In this document: in pieces, positions 24,790 through 35,689 of the stretch
Layout of the letters: each line of letters begins with the position of its first letter
Numbering within the stretch: position 1 is the stretch's first letter
DNA from: Thioclava electrotropha
GTDB taxonomy: Bacteria; Pseudomonadota; Alphaproteobacteria; Rhodobacterales; Rhodobacteraceae
Assembly: GCF_002085925.2 (NCBI RefSeq)
Contig: NZ_CP053562.1
Span: forward strand, 2,617,501-2,681,500
Length of the DNA: 64,000 bases
Direction of reading: 5' to 3'
Notes under the pieces: generated by a model
Database searches by the model: none
The model's input: only the letters and a program-made list of their open reading frames with translations
Told to the model about the DNA's origin: nothing
Translations under genes and position numbers: made by a program

Positions 24790-25568
24790 GTCTTCTTCCG
24801 GATCGAAATGGGTTGGAACGTATCGCTCTGGCGCAGCTCGATCTGGCCTTGCTTGGCCATTTCCAGCGAGGCCGCGAAGGTCGCGGCGGTGGCCGAGCGT
24901 CGGCGTTTGGGATCGGCGGTCCAGCCGTCGGGGAGGAAGGTGGTCAGTTCCGACCAGCCGCCCGCGAAACCGATCAGCCCGCGCATCCGGTCCAGCGCCT
25001 CCTCCATCGTGAAAACATTGGTGCGATCGAACGCGTAGGGGCGGAACTCATCGCGCGTGCGGATGCGCGCATAGGCCTGCATCAGGTCCATCAGCGAGGC
25101 CGAATAGGTGACCTTGCGGACGCGCTCGACCTCTTCCGAGATGCCGCGCGCGAAGGTGTCGCGCCCCAGTCGGTCGCGCGCCATCAGCTGCGCCGCCGCC
25201 TCGCGCATCGCCTGCAGACGTTCCAGCTGGAAGGCCAGATGCTCGGCCAGATCTTCCGCCGAGGGGCCTTCGGCCTCCGGGTCGGGCGGCAGCAGAAGCC
25301 GCGATTTCAGGAAGGCGAGCCACGCCGCCATCACGAGGTAATCGGCGGCCAGCTCGATGCGCAGCGCCTTGGCGCGGTCGACGAAGGCCAGATATTGCTC
25401 GGCCAGTTGCAGCACGGAGATTTTGCGCAGATCGACTTTCTGGCTGCGCGAAAGCGTCAGCAGAAGGTCGAGCGGGCCTTCGAACCCGTCGACATCGACG
25501 ATCAGCGCCTCGGCCTGAAGCCGATCCGCTACCGTTTGCGAGTCGAACAGATTTTCGGTGTCACTCAT
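24786..25568 (-). CDS. scpA: Segregation and condensation protein A
   Basis: A 260-residue kleisin that bridges Smc heads and binds ScpB. The family block DGFEGPLDLLLTLSRSQKVDL is near residues 27-47, followed by YLVMAAWLAFLKSRLLLPPDPE. The C-terminal winged helix runs from about 205 and ends near QIELRQSDTFQPISI. It overlaps nagZ by 8 bases and scpB by 4, so nagZ-scpA-scpB are one operon. Confidence 0.95.
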   Translation of the reverse strand: MSDTENLFDSQTVADRLQAEALIVDVDGFEGPLDLLLTLSRSQKVDLRKISVLQLAEQYLAFVDRAKALRIELAADYLVMAAWLAFLKSRLLLPPDPEAEGPSAEDLAEHLAFQLERLQAMREAAAQLMARDRLGRDTFARGISEEVERVRKVTYSASLMDLMQAYARIRTRDEFRPYAFDRTNVFTMEEALDRMRGLIGFAGGWSELTTFLPDGWTADPKRRRSATAATFAASLEMAKQGQIELRQSDTFQPISIRKKT

Positions 25569-26562
25569 CCATGCCGCCGCTCAAGAGTGCCTCAAGTTCG
25601 GCATCGAGCGCGGCCATGTCAACTGTCTCGGGCGGCAAGCGCCGGTCCAGCGCGGCCTCGGCGCGGGCCTTTGCCGCCTCGCTCATCGCCCGGGCGGCCA
25701 TCGCCACCTCTTCCATCGCGGGCATGTCGCCCTTGCAATGGAGCACCAGATCGCAGCCAGCAGCCAGAGCGGCAGCCGTGCGAGTCCCGAAGCCGCCCGC
25801 GAGCGCCTCCATCCCGATATCGTCGCTCATCAGCAGCCCGTCGAAACCGATTTCCTCGCGGATCATCTTGATGATCTTCGCGCTTTGCGTCGCGGGGGCG
25901 TCATCTAGCGCAGTGAAGCGGATATGCGCGGTCATCCCCAGCGGGAGATCAGCGAGCGCCTTGAAGGGTGCGAAATCAGTTGCAATCAGATCGGCCTTGG
26001 AGGCCTCGACCACCGGCAGGTCCTTGTGGCTGTCGGAGATCGCACGGCCGTGGCCGGGGATATGCTTGATGACTGGGAGCACACCGCCCGCCAGCAGCCC
26101 GTCGGCGGTGGCGCGAGCATTGGCGATCACGGTGGCCGCATCCTTGCCCAGACAGCGGTTTTGCAGAAACGGATGGGTCAGAAGTCCCGCGATATCGCAG
26201 GTGGGCGCGCAGTTCACGTCGATGCCGACCGCGCGCAGCTCCTCCGCCATGATCCGCGAGCGCAGCCAGAAGGAGCGCGGAGCCGCATCCCCTGCCCGCT
26301 TCGCCTGCTCCAGCGGCGGCAGCCATTCGCGCCATTGCGGACCGCGCATCCGCTGCACCCGTCCGCCTTCCTGATCGATCAGCACCGGCGCATCGCGTCC
26401 CACGGCCCCGCGCAGCGCATCGGTCAGCCGGGCGACCTGCTCAGGCGTGTCGATATTGCGCGAGAACAGGATGAAGCCCCACGGGTCGGCCTCGCGGAAG
26501 AAATCGCGTTCACGCGCGGAGAGCTCGGTCCCCTCGCAGCCGAAGATCGCGGCGACGCCCAT
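25561..26562 (-). CDS. nagZ: Beta-N-acetylhexosaminidase (GH3), NagZ
   Basis: A 333-residue cytosolic GH3 enzyme that removes N-acetylglucosamine from anhydro-muropeptides in peptidoglycan recycling. The NagZ signature KHIPGHGRAISDSHKDLP is at 166-183, with His179 in the family's catalytic dyad loop. The nucleophile is Asp247 in LLMSDDIGMEALAG. QEGGRVQR at 64-71 binds substrate. It lies in an operon with scpA/scpB and overlaps the SPOR gene upstream by one base (TGATG). Confidence 0.94.
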   Translation of the reverse strand: MGVAAIFGCEGTELSARERDFFREADPWGFILFSRNIDTPEQVARLTDALRGAVGRDAPVLIDQEGGRVQRMRGPQWREWLPPLEQAKRAGDAAPRSFWLRSRIMAEELRAVGIDVNCAPTCDIAGLLTHPFLQNRCLGKDAATVIANARATADGLLAGGVLPVIKHIPGHGRAISDSHKDLPVVEASKADLIATDFAPFKALADLPLGMTAHIRFTALDDAPATQSAKIIKMIREEIGFDGLLMSDDIGMEALAGGFGTRTAAALAAGCDLVLHCKGDMPAMEEVAMAARAMSEAAKARAEAALDRRLPPETVDMAALDAELEALLSGGMDE

Positions 26563-27608
26563 CAGCGCGCCTGCGTCGGGATGCAGTTCTGCCGCTCGGC
26601 CACGAGGGCGGCGCAGAACTGGCGCGCTTCGGTCACGTCGTCAAAGCCCGCGACGCGCAGGCGATAGAAATCGCGCCCGCCGGAGCTGGCCTTCTGAACC
26701 ACGCGCTTCTTGCCGGACATCAGCGCGTCGAAGCGCTTGGCGATACGGTCCCATTCGCCCTTGGCGGCGGACTCAGTGTCGAAGGCGCCAAGCTGCACGA
26801 GGCGCGTGCCTGCGGACAGTTCCGACGGATCGAGATCGACGACCCCTTTCTCGGCCTGTCCCGCCGACATCTGCTTCGTCACCGCCTGCTCCAGCGCCGC
26901 CGCCAGAAGCTGATCGCGCATCGGCTTGGTCTGCGGCCGCGGCGAGCGTGAGACGCCCGGAACCGTAGCCGGGATCACACCTTCGACCGCGTCGCTCTCG
27001 GGAGTTGCCTCCTGCGCGACCGCGTCGGGGCGCGTCTCGGGCATGGCCGGGCTCATCAGAGCAGGCTTCACGGGAATATCGGGCGCGTCCTTCACCTGCG
27101 AGGGATCGGCATTGAGCGCGGCAGGCTCGAGCGCCGCGATCGCGGCCTCTACGGCCGGATTGGCCGCAGGGTTGGCCTCATCGCTCGCCACCTTAGCCTC
27201 TGCCGCCAGCTCGCCCATCGGCTTGTCATCGTCGGTGAAGCCTTCCGGGCTGGGCGCGAGCGTCACTTTCTCGGGCGCAGGCGCCGCCTGCCCCGTGCCG
27301 GCTACGTCGTTCACGGCAAGACCGGTATGGCGCGCAAGTTCACCGCCCGGGTCCTCCGGCGCGATCCGGGCGGGCCCGTCCATCGCGCGGATCACCGGCA
27401 CGCCGTTGAGGTCGCGCATCGCCAGCTTATAGCCCCAGACCACCAGACCCGCGATCATCGCGACCGATGTCAGCGCGCCAGCTACATTGACCCAGCGCGA
27501 CACGACGCGTGGCGCACGTTCAGGAGCGGGATCTTCGGGATGCGCGTAATGGGGCTGCGGGTGTTCATACCCGTAACCCCCACTCTCGCGGTAGTCGTAG
27601 GTCGTCAT
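26562..27608 (-). CDS. SPOR-domain membrane protein
   Basis: A 348-residue single-pass protein. After a Tyr/His-rich cytosolic N terminus, a membrane segment (about 40-58, VAGALTSVAMIAGLVVWGYK) leads to a long Pro/Ala/Glu-rich periplasmic linker. The C-terminal SPOR domain (about 265-346; GTRLVQLGAFDTESAAKGEW) binds denuded glycan at division sites. The start at ATG 27606-27608 (MTTYDYRES) was preferred, with GAGG upstream; a GTG 14 codons earlier lacks a good ribosome site. Its coupling to nagZ links it to peptidoglycan turnover. Confidence 0.87.
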   Translation of the reverse strand: MTTYDYRESGGYGYEHPQPHYAHPEDPAPERAPRVVSRWVNVAGALTSVAMIAGLVVWGYKLAMRDLNGVPVIRAMDGPARIAPEDPGGELARHTGLAVNDVAGTGQAAPAPEKVTLAPSPEGFTDDDKPMGELAAEAKVASDEANPAANPAVEAAIAALEPAALNADPSQVKDAPDIPVKPALMSPAMPETRPDAVAQEATPESDAVEGVIPATVPGVSRSPRPQTKPMRDQLLAAALEQAVTKQMSAGQAEKGVVDLDPSELSAGTRLVQLGAFDTESAAKGEWDRIAKRFDALMSGKKRVVQKASSGGRDFYRLRVAGFDDVTEARQFCAALVAERQNCIPTQAR

Positions 27609-27681
27609 GCTCGTCGCCTCGCCGCCGGTTGCCCGGCCTTGTCCGGTCACCCGGAAATTGCCTGTTCCCGGCGGCGTGCGT

Positions 27682-29427
27682 TTATCGCATCTCTTCAGCC
27701 GGGGTCACGCCAAGAATACCAAGACCGGCGGAAATGACAACGGCGCTGGCACGGGCAAGGGCGATTTTCGCCGCCGATGCGGCCTCATTGCCATCCTGCA
27801 GGAAGCGCAGGGCCGGCTCGTCATTGCCACGGTTCCACAGGCTGTGCAGGTCCGAGGCGAGATCGTAGAGGTAGAACGCCACCCGGTGCGGCTCGTTCGC
27901 GCGCGCCGCGATCTCCAGAAGACGCGGCCATTCGGCGATCTTCTTGACCAGTTCCAGCTCGGACGGATGCCACTCGCCGGACAGATCGACCTCGGCCAGA
28001 CGCGCATCCGACATGTCCCAGCCCGCTTCCGCCGCCTTGCGCAGCACCGAGCAGACCCGGGCATGGGCATATTGCACGTAGAAGACCGGGTTATCCTTGG
28101 ACTGCTCCAGCACCTTGTCGAAATCGAAATCCAGCGGCGCGTCGTTCTTGCGGGTGAGCATGTGGAAGCGGGTCACATCCGCGCCCGCCTGCTCCACCAC
28201 GTCGCGCAGCGTGACAAACGTGCCCGCGCGCTTCGACATCTTGAAGGGCTCGCCATTCTTGAACAGCTTCACCAGCTGGATCAGCTTGATGTCGAGCGTC
28301 ACCCTGCGATTGGAAAGCGCAGCCACGGCCGCCTTCATCCGCTTCACATAGCCGCCATGGTCGGCGCCGAAGACGTCGATCAGCAGGTCGTAACCGCGGT
28401 CGATCTTGGTCCAGTGATAGGCGATATCCGGGGCGAAATAGGTCCAGGAACCGTCCGACTTCTTCACCGGACGGTCCACGTCATCGCCATAATCGGTCGA
28501 GCGGAACAGCGTCTGCTCGCGCTCCTCCCAATCCTCGGGCAGCTTGCCCTTCGGCGGGTCGAGCACGCCCTCATAGATCAGCCCCAGATCCTCGAGCCGC
28601 TTCAGCGCCGCTTCGATCTGGCCGGTGCCGTAGAGCGACTTCTCGGAGGAGAACACATCCATCTTCACGCCGAGACAGGCGAGATCCCCGCGGATCATCT
28701 CCATCATCTGCTCGGTCGCGAATTCGCGGATATCTTCGAGCCAGTCTTCCTCGGGCTTGTCGAGCAGGCTCTCGGCATACTTGGCCTTGATCGCCTCGCC
28801 GACCGGGATCAGGTAATCGCCCGGGTAAAGCCCCTCGCGAATTTCCGGCTCGAGGCCACAGGCTTCGCGATAGCGCTCATAGGCGGAGCGGGCGAGTACA
28901 TCGACCTGCGCGCCGCCATCGTTGATGTAATATTCCCGCGTGACGTCATAGCCCGCGAAGTCCAGCAGGCTCGCCAGCGCATCGCCGAACACGGCGCCGC
29001 GCGTATGGCCCACATGCATCGGGCCGGTGGGGTTCGCGGAGACATATTCCACGTTGACCTTCACACCCTTGCCCAGATCGGAACGCCCGTAATCCGCGCC
29101 CTCTTTCAGCACGGCGTGGGTCACATCGGCCCAGACCTTGGGATCGAGGCGCAGGTTGATGAAGCCGGGACCGGCCACATCGGCGCTGACGATCCGGTCA
29201 TCTGCGGCCAGCTTGGTCGCCAGCGTCTCGGCGATGTCGCGCGGCTTCGATTTGGCGGGCTTGGCCAGCACCATCGCGGCGTTCGTCGCCATGTCGCCAT
29301 GCAGCGGATCGCGCGGCGGCTCCACCGCGACGTTTGCGTAGTCCAGCCCCTCGGGCAGCGCGCCCTCGGAAACCATCTGATCGAGTGCCGCAATCACCGC
29401 GGCGCGGATGTCGGAAAACAGGTGCAT
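27682..29427 (-). CDS. argS: Arginyl-tRNA synthetase
   Basis: A 581-residue class I synthetase. The HIGH motif appears as HVGH in [13 protein letters not shown], and KMSKS as PFKMSKRAG. The N-terminal Add1 domain recognises the tRNA D-loop and the C-terminal helical anticodon-binding domain starts near 460. The ATG at 29425-29427 ([11 protein letters not shown]) was chosen with AAGGA 8 bases upstream; the long frame upstream reads a GC-rich leader. It lies at the head of the minus-strand run argS-SPOR-nagZ-scpA-scpB. Confidence 0.96.
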   Translation of the reverse strand: MHLFSDIRAAVIAALDQMVSEGALPEGLDYANVAVEPPRDPLHGDMATNAAMVLAKPAKSKPRDIAETLATKLAADDRIVSADVAGPGFINLRLDPKVWADVTHAVLKEGADYGRSDLGKGVKVNVEYVSANPTGPMHVGHTRGAVFGDALASLLDFAGYDVTREYYINDGGAQVDVLARSAYERYREACGLEPEIREGLYPGDYLIPVGEAIKAKYAESLLDKPEEDWLEDIREFATEQMMEMIRGDLACLGVKMDVFSSEKSLYGTGQIEAALKRLEDLGLIYEGVLDPPKGKLPEDWEEREQTLFRSTDYGDDVDRPVKKSDGSWTYFAPDIAYHWTKIDRGYDLLIDVFGADHGGYVKRMKAAVAALSNRRVTLDIKLIQLVKLFKNGEPFKMSKRAGTFVTLRDVVEQAGADVTRFHMLTRKNDAPLDFDFDKVLEQSKDNPVFYVQYAHARVCSVLRKAAEAGWDMSDARLAEVDLSGEWHPSELELVKKIAEWPRLLEIAARANEPHRVAFYLYDLASDLHSLWNRGNDEPALRFLQDGNEAASAAKIALARASAVVISAGLGILGVTPAEEMR

Positions 29428-29517
29428 TCTCATTGTCCTTATTTGCGCTCTCCCCTGCCAGAGCGCGCCGCGCGCGTCAATGGCCCGAGCGGGGGCCGCG
29501 GGGGCAGAGACGACACG

Positions 29518-29548
29518 GGCGGCCCGGCATCGCCTGCCGGACCGCCCG
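29518..29548 (-). terminator. Strong hairpin after the glcB unit
   Basis: GGGCGGTCCGGCA and TGCCGGGCCGCCC (29548-29536 and 29530-29518 on the minus strand; one mismatch-type G-U) form a 13-bp stem with a 5-base loop. It begins about 20 bases after the stop at 29570; only a weak T-rich tail (GTGTCGTCTCT) follows. Confidence 0.55.
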
Positions 29549-29569
29549 AAATCAAACCTTGCGAGAGGA

Positions 29570-29992
29570 TCAGTCCTCGGCAGTAAAGCCCGCAGCCTCG
29601 ATCCCGGCCACGGCCACTTTCGCATCATTGTCCGAGGTGTCGCCGGTGACGCCCATCGCACCGATCACCGCCCCGCTCTCGTCGCGGATCAGCACGCCGC
29701 CGGGCACGGGGCAGGTCTTGCCGTCATAGATGCCGTTCACGGCGGCCATGAAATAGGCCTGCGCCTCGGCCCGCGCCATCTGCGCCTTGCCGCCCATGCC
29801 CAGCATCACTGCGCCGTAAGCCTTGGCGCGCGCAATCTCGAACCGGCCCGGCGCCGCGCCATCGGCGCGCGCGAAAGCCAGCGGGTGACCGCCCGCGTCC
29901 AGCACGATCGCCGAGAGCGGTTTCAGGTCGTCTTCCACACCTTGCGCGAGCGCGGTGTCGATCATCTTCTGCGCTTGTTCGAGCGTGATCAT
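29570..29992 (-). CDS. GlcG/HbpS-like protein (DUF336)
   Basis: A 140-residue haem-degrading/GlcG-type domain protein. The family pattern is clear: [14 protein letters not shown] at the start, [26 protein letters not shown] and [29 protein letters not shown]. GlcG genes occur in glycolate operons next to malate synthase; their biochemical role is unsettled, some relatives binding haem or cobalamin. The start ATG overlaps the glcB stop by 4 bases (ATGA), so it is coupled to malate synthase. Confidence 0.85.
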   Translation of the reverse strand: MITLEQAQKMIDTALAQGVEDDLKPLSAIVLDAGGHPLAFARADGAAPGRFEIARAKAYGAVMLGMGGKAQMARAEAQAYFMAAVNGIYDGKTCPVPGGVLIRDESGAVIGAMGVTGDTSDNDAKVAVAGIEAAGFTAED

Positions 29993-32154
29993 GCGCGTTC
30001 CTCCTTCACTTGCAGGCGGCGCTGATGCAGCACCGGTTCCGTATAACCCGAGGGTTGGACCGTACCCAGGAAGCACAGATCGCAGGCTGCCTGGAAGGCG
30101 AAGCCGTCATAGCCGGGCGCCATCGGGCGGTAGTTCGGGTCGCCCTCGTTCTGGCGGTCGACGACCTTGGCCATCTTGCGCAGCGCCTCCATCACCTGAC
30201 CTTCGCTCACCAGCCCATGTTCGAGCCAGTTCGCGATCGCCTGGCTGGAAATCCGGCAGGTCGCGCGGTCTTCCATCAGGCCGACGTCGTGAATGTCGGG
30301 CACCTTGGAGCAGCCCACCCCCTGATCGACCCAGCGCACGACATAGCCGAGGATGCCTTGCGCGTTGTTCTCGATCTCGGTGCGGATTTCCTCCTCCGAG
30401 TAGTTCTTGCCGCGTGCGAGCGGGATCATCAGCAGATCGTCGAGCCGCGCCGGGCGGTTCATCGCGGCGATCTCCTGCTGGCGACGCTTCACATCGACCT
30501 TGTGGTAATGCGTGGCATGCAGCGTGGCGGCCGTCGGCGACGGCACCCAGGCGCAGTTCGCGCCCGCGAGCGGGTGATTGACCTTGGCCTCGAGCATATC
30601 GGCCATCCGGTCGGGCATCGCCCACATGCCTTTGCCGATCTGCGCCTTGCCGGCGAGCCCGCAGGCCAGCCCGATATCGACGTTACGATCCTCATAGGCT
30701 TCGATCCACGGCTGGCCCTTCATCTCGCCCTTGGCGAGCATCGGACCGGCCTGCATCGAGGTGTAGATCTCGTCGCCCGTGCGATCGAGGAAGCCCGTGT
30801 TGATGAAGGCCACGCGGTTCTTCGCGGCGCGGATGCATTCCTTGAGATTGACCGAGGTGCGGCGCTCCTCGTCCATGATGCCCAGCTTAACGGTGTAGCG
30901 CGGCAGGCCCAGAACCTCCTCGACCTTGTCGAAGATCTCGGTCGCGAAGGCGACCTCTTCGGGGCCGTGCATCTTCGGCTTCACCACATAGACCGAGCCG
31001 GTGACCGAGTTGCGCGGGCCTTCGGTCTTCTTGAGGTCATGCATCGCACAAAGCGTGGTGACCATCGCGTCCATCAGCCCCTCGAAGGCCTCTTCGCCGT
31101 CGCGGGTCAGGATCGCGGGCGTGGTCATCAGGTGGCCGACATTGCGCACCAGCATCAGCGAGCGGCCCTTCAGCGTGATCTTCTCGCCACCGCCGCCGGT
31201 GAACTGATAATCGCCTTCGAGCCGCCGGACCGTCTTCTCGCCGTTCTTCACGACGTTTTCGCGCAGATCGCCTTTCATCAGGCCCAGCCAGTTGCCATAG
31301 GCCTGAACCTTGTCCTCGGCATCGACGCAGGCGACCGAGTCCTCGCAATCCATGATCGTACTGATCGCGGCCTCAAGGATGACATCGGCGATATCGGCGG
31401 GATCGGCCTGACCGACCTCGGTGGTCGGGTCGATCTCGATCACGAGATGCAGCCCGTTATTTTTCAGCAGAACCTCGGACAGCGCGCCCTCGTCGGAAAT
31501 GTTGAACCCGAGGAACTGCGCCGGATCGGCCAGCCCGGTTTCGCCCACCGCGTTCTCCACGAAGAAGACGCCGTTCTCGACACGCAGCGCGGTCACGCCG
31601 GTCCAGCTGCCGCCTGCAAGCGGCACCGCCTCGTCGAGAAATGCCTTCGCACGCTCGATCACGCGGGCGCCACGTTCGGGGTCATAGCCCTTGCCCTGCG
31701 GCAAATCGCCAAGCGCATCGGTGCCGTAAAGCGCATCGTAAAGGCTGCCCCAGCGCGCATTCGCCGCGTTGAGCGCATAGCGCGCATTGGTGATCGGCAC
31801 GACGAGCTGCGGACCGCAGACGGTGGCGAATTCGGGATCGGTTTCCGGCGTCTCGATCTTGAAGTCGTCGCCTTCGGGCAGGAGGTAGCCGATCTCTTTC
31901 AGGAAGGATTTATAATCTTCGAAATCAAAGCCTTCGGCGCGGTGATGCGCGTGCCAGTCGTCGAGCTTGGACTGGATCGACTCGCGCGTCTCCAGAAGTG
32001 CGCGGTTCTTCTGCCCCTGCGTATGCAGCAGGTCCGACAGCCCTTCCCAGAAGCGCTCCGGCGCGACGCCGGTCCCCGGCAAAGCCTGATCCTCGATGAA
32101 GGCGGCCAGTTCGACCGCCACCTGCAGTTCGTTACGTGCGACCCGCTGTGCCAT
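29989..32154 (-). CDS. glcB: Malate synthase G
   Basis: A 721-residue monomeric isoform G, which condenses glyoxylate with acetyl-CoA to malate. Length matches GlcB rather than the shorter AceB. Conserved blocks include [27 protein letters not shown], and the C-terminal catalytic region [21 protein letters not shown]. It serves glyoxylate/glycolate use or the ethylmalonyl-CoA route, which also yields glyoxylate in this order and fits with the methylmalonyl-CoA mutase near 62 kb. A GlcG-like gene follows with a 4-base overlap. Confidence 0.96.
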   Translation of the reverse strand: MAQRVARNELQVAVELAAFIEDQALPGTGVAPERFWEGLSDLLHTQGQKNRALLETRESIQSKLDDWHAHHRAEGFDFEDYKSFLKEIGYLLPEGDDFKIETPETDPEFATVCGPQLVVPITNARYALNAANARWGSLYDALYGTDALGDLPQGKGYDPERGARVIERAKAFLDEAVPLAGGSWTGVTALRVENGVFFVENAVGETGLADPAQFLGFNISDEGALSEVLLKNNGLHLVIEIDPTTEVGQADPADIADVILEAAISTIMDCEDSVACVDAEDKVQAYGNWLGLMKGDLRENVVKNGEKTVRRLEGDYQFTGGGGEKITLKGRSLMLVRNVGHLMTTPAILTRDGEEAFEGLMDAMVTTLCAMHDLKKTEGPRNSVTGSVYVVKPKMHGPEEVAFATEIFDKVEEVLGLPRYTVKLGIMDEERRTSVNLKECIRAAKNRVAFINTGFLDRTGDEIYTSMQAGPMLAKGEMKGQPWIEAYEDRNVDIGLACGLAGKAQIGKGMWAMPDRMADMLEAKVNHPLAGANCAWVPSPTAATLHATHYHKVDVKRRQQEIAAMNRPARLDDLLMIPLARGKNYSEEEIRTEIENNAQGILGYVVRWVDQGVGCSKVPDIHDVGLMEDRATCRISSQAIANWLEHGLVSEGQVMEALRKMAKVVDRQNEGDPNYRPMAPGYDGFAFQAACDLCFLGTVQPSGYTEPVLHQRRLQVKEERA

Positions 32155-32321
32155 TGTGCCCTCCCGGTTTTCTTAGACGCGTACTAGATGAAACCGCTGA
32201 GCGTGAATGTCCAGCGGATTGCCTGTCGCGGGCGGGAAGACGCTAAAACGGTGAAAGGGCGTAAAAAGGCCAGCGGCTCACGGAAACGGGAGCGATGCAG
32301 CCGCGCGCGACCCGTCCGAGC

Positions 32322-32654
32322 TCACTGCTGGATCGGGTCGGCCTGCGTCGCGTCGCCATTGCTTTCAACATTGCCGACACCAGTCGTCTCGGGCGCTTGC
32401 GTGGTGGACAGACCAATCCCGTCCAGCGGCTTCGCCGGTGGCTCCGAACGCACGACACCCTCGGTCTCCGGCGCGGGTTGCGTCGTGACCTCGGCCTGAC
32501 TTGCATCGCTTGCCGCGGGCTCCGAGGTATCTGTGGCCATCGCGATCCAGACCAGGATCACCGCCACGCCCAGCACCGCGACGATCGCGATCCCGATCAG
32601 GGCGGGGGCGTGTTTCTTGGTCTGGGTCTTCGTATTGGTATCGGGTGCGGACAT
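32322..32654 (-). CDS. Small single-pass membrane protein of unknown function
   Basis: A 110-residue protein. A short Lys-rich cytosolic N terminus (TNTKTQTKKHAPA) precedes one hydrophobic helix at about 18-40 (LIGIAIVAVLGVAVILVWIA). The remainder is a Thr/Pro/Glu/Ala-rich tail without predicted structure, probably periplasmic. ATG 32652-32654 follows AAGGAGG at good spacing. I do not recognise a family. Confidence 0.7.
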   Translation of the reverse strand: MSAPDTNTKTQTKKHAPALIGIAIVAVLGVAVILVWIAMATDTSEPAASDASQAEVTTQPAPETEGVVRSEPPAKPLDGIGLSTTQAPETTGVGNVESNGDATQADPIQQ

Positions 32655-32978
32655 CGGATGTCCTCCTTCCATCTTCTCCAGTCGCGTACCGGGGCCGTGG
32701 CGCAGAGCGCATCGTTCCGGCCCCCTTCACATCAAGTAACGCAGTCGTCCGGGCTCGGGTTCAACGCACCGGTGGCCGCACCTCTCGGACCTTTCCGCGA
32801 AACCGCTTTGAAAACCCCGAGCGGGGCAGATACTGTTCCGCCAGCTGCGGGACTGCGACGCCGAGACCGGATCGCGCCCGCCGAACATCAGAGGCGCGGC
32901 TCACGCAAAGGCGAACTTGCTTTCGCACGGGCGCGCGCCACCTAAAATAACCCGAAGTTAATTAGGAATATCGTAAGA
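32655..32978. other. 324-base intergenic region between divergent genes
   Basis: Apart from the ribosome site of the small membrane-protein gene at its left end, no gene was seen. An A/T-rich patch at 32944-32974 (CCTAAAATAACC, then AATTAGGAATA) precedes pepN and is the likely promoter/leader area; TAAAAT may be a -10 box, but no well-spaced -35 was found. Confidence 0.4.
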
Positions 32979-35549
32979 ATGTCCGCTGAACTGACGGCTG
33001 CCGACGCCCCTGCCAAGCGCCTGAGCGACTACCGCCCCTACCCCTTCACCCTCGAGACCGTGCGGCTTGATTTCACGCTCGACCCGGACGCGACCGAAGT
33101 GCGCGCGGGTCTTTCCTTCTCGCCCCGGCAGGAGGCGGCCGCGCTGGAACTCGATGGCGAAGATCTGGAGCTTGTCTCGGTCGCAGTGGACGGGCGGGCG
33201 CTGACGCCTGATGACTACGAGCTGAGCAAGACCGGCCTTACGATCCCGGCGAATGCTCTGCCCTCGCAGCCCTTCACGCTGGAGACCGTGACGCGGATCG
33301 CGCCCTCGAAGAACACCGCGCTCGAAGGGCTCTACATGTCCAACGGCATGTATTGCACGCAATGCGAGGCCGAGGGCTTCCGCAAGATCACCTTCTACCC
33401 GGACCGCCCCGACGTGATGGCGCGCTTCCACGTCACGATCACCGGCGACCAGCCGGTGCTGCTGGCGAACGGCGATCTGGTCGAGAGCCGCGACGGCTAT
33501 GCCGAATGGGTCGATCCGTGGCCTAAGCCCGCCTATCTCTTCGCGCTGGTCGCGGGCGATCTGCGCGCACATTCGGGTACATTCACCACGATGTCGGGCC
33601 GCGAGGTCGCGACGAATATCTGGGTTCGCCCCGGCGACGAGGACCGCTGCGACTTCGCCCTGCAGGCGCTGCACCGTTCTATGCGCTGGGACGAAGAGGC
33701 CTATGGGCGCGAATACGACTTGGACATTTTCAACATCGTCGCCGTCGATGACTTCAATATGGGCGCGATGGAGAACAAGGGGTTGAACATTTTCAACTCC
33801 AAATGGGTTCTCGCCTCGCCCGAGACCGCGACCGATGCAGATTACGAACGCATCGAGGGTATCATCGCGCATGAGTATTTCCACAACTGGACCGGCAACC
33901 GGATCACCTGCCGCGACTGGTTCCAGCTGTGCCTCAAAGAGGGGCTGACGGTCTATCGAGACCAGCAGTTCACCGGCGACATGCGCGGCCATGCGACGAA
34001 GCGGATCGACGATGTTCTGGCGCTGCGCGGGCGGCAGTTCCGCGAGGATCGCGGCCCGCTCTCGCACCCGCCGCGCCCCGATCATTACCGCGAGATCAAC
34101 AACTTCTACACCGCGACCGTTTATGAGAAGGGCGCCGAGATCGTGGGGATGCTGCATCGCTTGCTCGGCCACGAAGGCTACCGCGCCGCGCTGGATCTCT
34201 ACTTCGAGCGCCATGACGGGCAGGCCTGCACGATCGAGGACTGGCTGAAGGTCTTCGAGGACAGTTCGGGCCGCGATCTGAGCCAGTTCAAGCGCTGGTA
34301 TACCGATGCGGGCACGCCGACCCTGCGGGTCCGCGACAGCTTCAAAGACGGCACATATACGCTTGAATTCGAACAGGAAACGCGCCCCACTCCCGGCCAG
34401 TCGGAGAAGCTTCCGCGCCACATTCCGATCGAAGTCGGCCTTCTGTCCGAGAATGGCGACGAGGTCGTGCCCTCCACCGTGCTGGAGATGACCGAGGCGA
34501 AACAGAGCTTCACCTTCGACGGGCTCGCGACGCGCCCGGTGCCCTCGATCCTGCGCGACTTTTCCGCCCCCGTGCGGCTGGAGCGCGACGCCGACACGTC
34601 GGAGCTGGCTTTCCTGCTGACCCATGACCGCGACCCGTTCAACCGCTGGGAGGCAGGCCGCGCGCTGGCCCAGAAAGTGCTGATCGGGCGGGTGCTGGGA
34701 CAGGAAACCGACGCGTCCTTCTCCGATGCGATCGGGGCGCTGCTGCGCGACGAGACCGCCGATCCGGCCTTCCGCGCGCTGTGCCTGAACCTGCCCTCCG
34801 AGGACAGCATCGCGCAGGCGCTCTACGATCAGGGCGAGACGCCCGATCCGGCGGCGATCTACGCGGCGCGCGAAGGGCTCGCTCGCGATCTGGCGACTGC
34901 GCACAAGACGCTTCTGGCCGAGATCTTCACCAGCAGCGAAGCGACAGGCCCCTATAGCTCCGATCCCGAGCAGGCCGGCCCGCGGGCGCTGCGCCTTGCC
35001 GTTCTGCGGCTCCTGAACCGCATCGACGGCGGAGCACGGGCGGGGGCGCTTTTCGCCTCGGCAGAGAACATGACCGAAAGCCTCGGCGCGCTCGCAGCAC
35101 TGGTGCAGACCGGGCAGGACGCCGCCGCCATGGCCGAATTCCGCGACCGCTGGCAGGGCGACCGGCTGGTGATGGACAAGTGGTTCCTCGTCCAGCTTGC
35201 CAATTGCCCGCCAGAGATGGCGCTGGAGCGCGCCAAGGCGCTGACGGGCGATCCGCTCTTCACATGGAAGACGCCGAACCGCTTCCGCGCGCTGATGGCG
35301 GGGCTGTCGGGCAATCACGCGGGCTTTCACCGCGCGGACGGGGCGAGCTATCGCTTCTATGCCGACTGGCTCCTGAAGCTCGATCCGGTCAATCCGCAGG
35401 TCGCAGCCCGCATGTCCACCGCCTTCGAGACGTGGACGCGCTATGACGAAGGCCGGCGCGAGAAGATGCGCAGCGAGCTGGAACGGATCGCCGCCCAGCC
35501 GGGCCTCAGCCGCGACTTGTCGGAGATGACGCAGCGTCTGTTGGGCTGA
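32979..35549 (+). CDS. pepN: Aminopeptidase N
   Basis: An 856-residue M1-family zinc metallopeptidase that removes N-terminal residues from peptides. GAMENKGLNIF (about 264-274) is the exopeptidase motif. The zinc site HEYFHNWTGNR follows at about 296-306, with the third ligand Glu in LKEGLTVYRDQQF. The Tyr of NNFYTATVYEKGAEI corresponds to the transition-state tyrosine. The C-terminal helical domain is complete. It is a cytosolic enzyme. The antisense frame of 790 codons is a shadow. Confidence 0.96.
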   Translation: MSAELTAADAPAKRLSDYRPYPFTLETVRLDFTLDPDATEVRAGLSFSPRQEAAALELDGEDLELVSVAVDGRALTPDDYELSKTGLTIPANALPSQPFTLETVTRIAPSKNTALEGLYMSNGMYCTQCEAEGFRKITFYPDRPDVMARFHVTITGDQPVLLANGDLVESRDGYAEWVDPWPKPAYLFALVAGDLRAHSGTFTTMSGREVATNIWVRPGDEDRCDFALQALHRSMRWDEEAYGREYDLDIFNIVAVDDFNMGAMENKGLNIFNSKWVLASPETATDADYERIEGIIAHEYFHNWTGNRITCRDWFQLCLKEGLTVYRDQQFTGDMRGHATKRIDDVLALRGRQFREDRGPLSHPPRPDHYREINNFYTATVYEKGAEIVGMLHRLLGHEGYRAALDLYFERHDGQACTIEDWLKVFEDSSGRDLSQFKRWYTDAGTPTLRVRDSFKDGTYTLEFEQETRPTPGQSEKLPRHIPIEVGLLSENGDEVVPSTVLEMTEAKQSFTFDGLATRPVPSILRDFSAPVRLERDADTSELAFLLTHDRDPFNRWEAGRALAQKVLIGRVLGQETDASFSDAIGALLRDETADPAFRALCLNLPSEDSIAQALYDQGETPDPAAIYAAREGLARDLATAHKTLLAEIFTSSEATGPYSSDPEQAGPRALRLAVLRLLNRIDGGARAGALFASAENMTESLGALAALVQTGQDAAAMAEFRDRWQGDRLVMDKWFLVQLANCPPEMALERAKALTGDPLFTWKTPNRFRALMAGLSGNHAGFHRADGASYRFYADWLLKLDPVNPQVAARMSTAFETWTRYDEGRREKMRSELERIAAQPGLSRDLSEMTQRLLG

Positions 35550-35689
35550 TTTCCGCTCAGCGCCGCAGGCGCGCCCATCTCACCACGGATTGGCCGTATT
35601 TTCGGCCCATCCGTGCCGGGTTCTTGACCTACGAAACGCGGACGCCTGCGCCTTGCAGGCGTTACGCAATTTCGCGGATGGGCTCGACC

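Noticed and set aside
32958..35330. 790-codon open frame on the minus strand
   Set aside because: It is the antisense shadow of pepN, with typical shadow composition and no ribosome site or family match.
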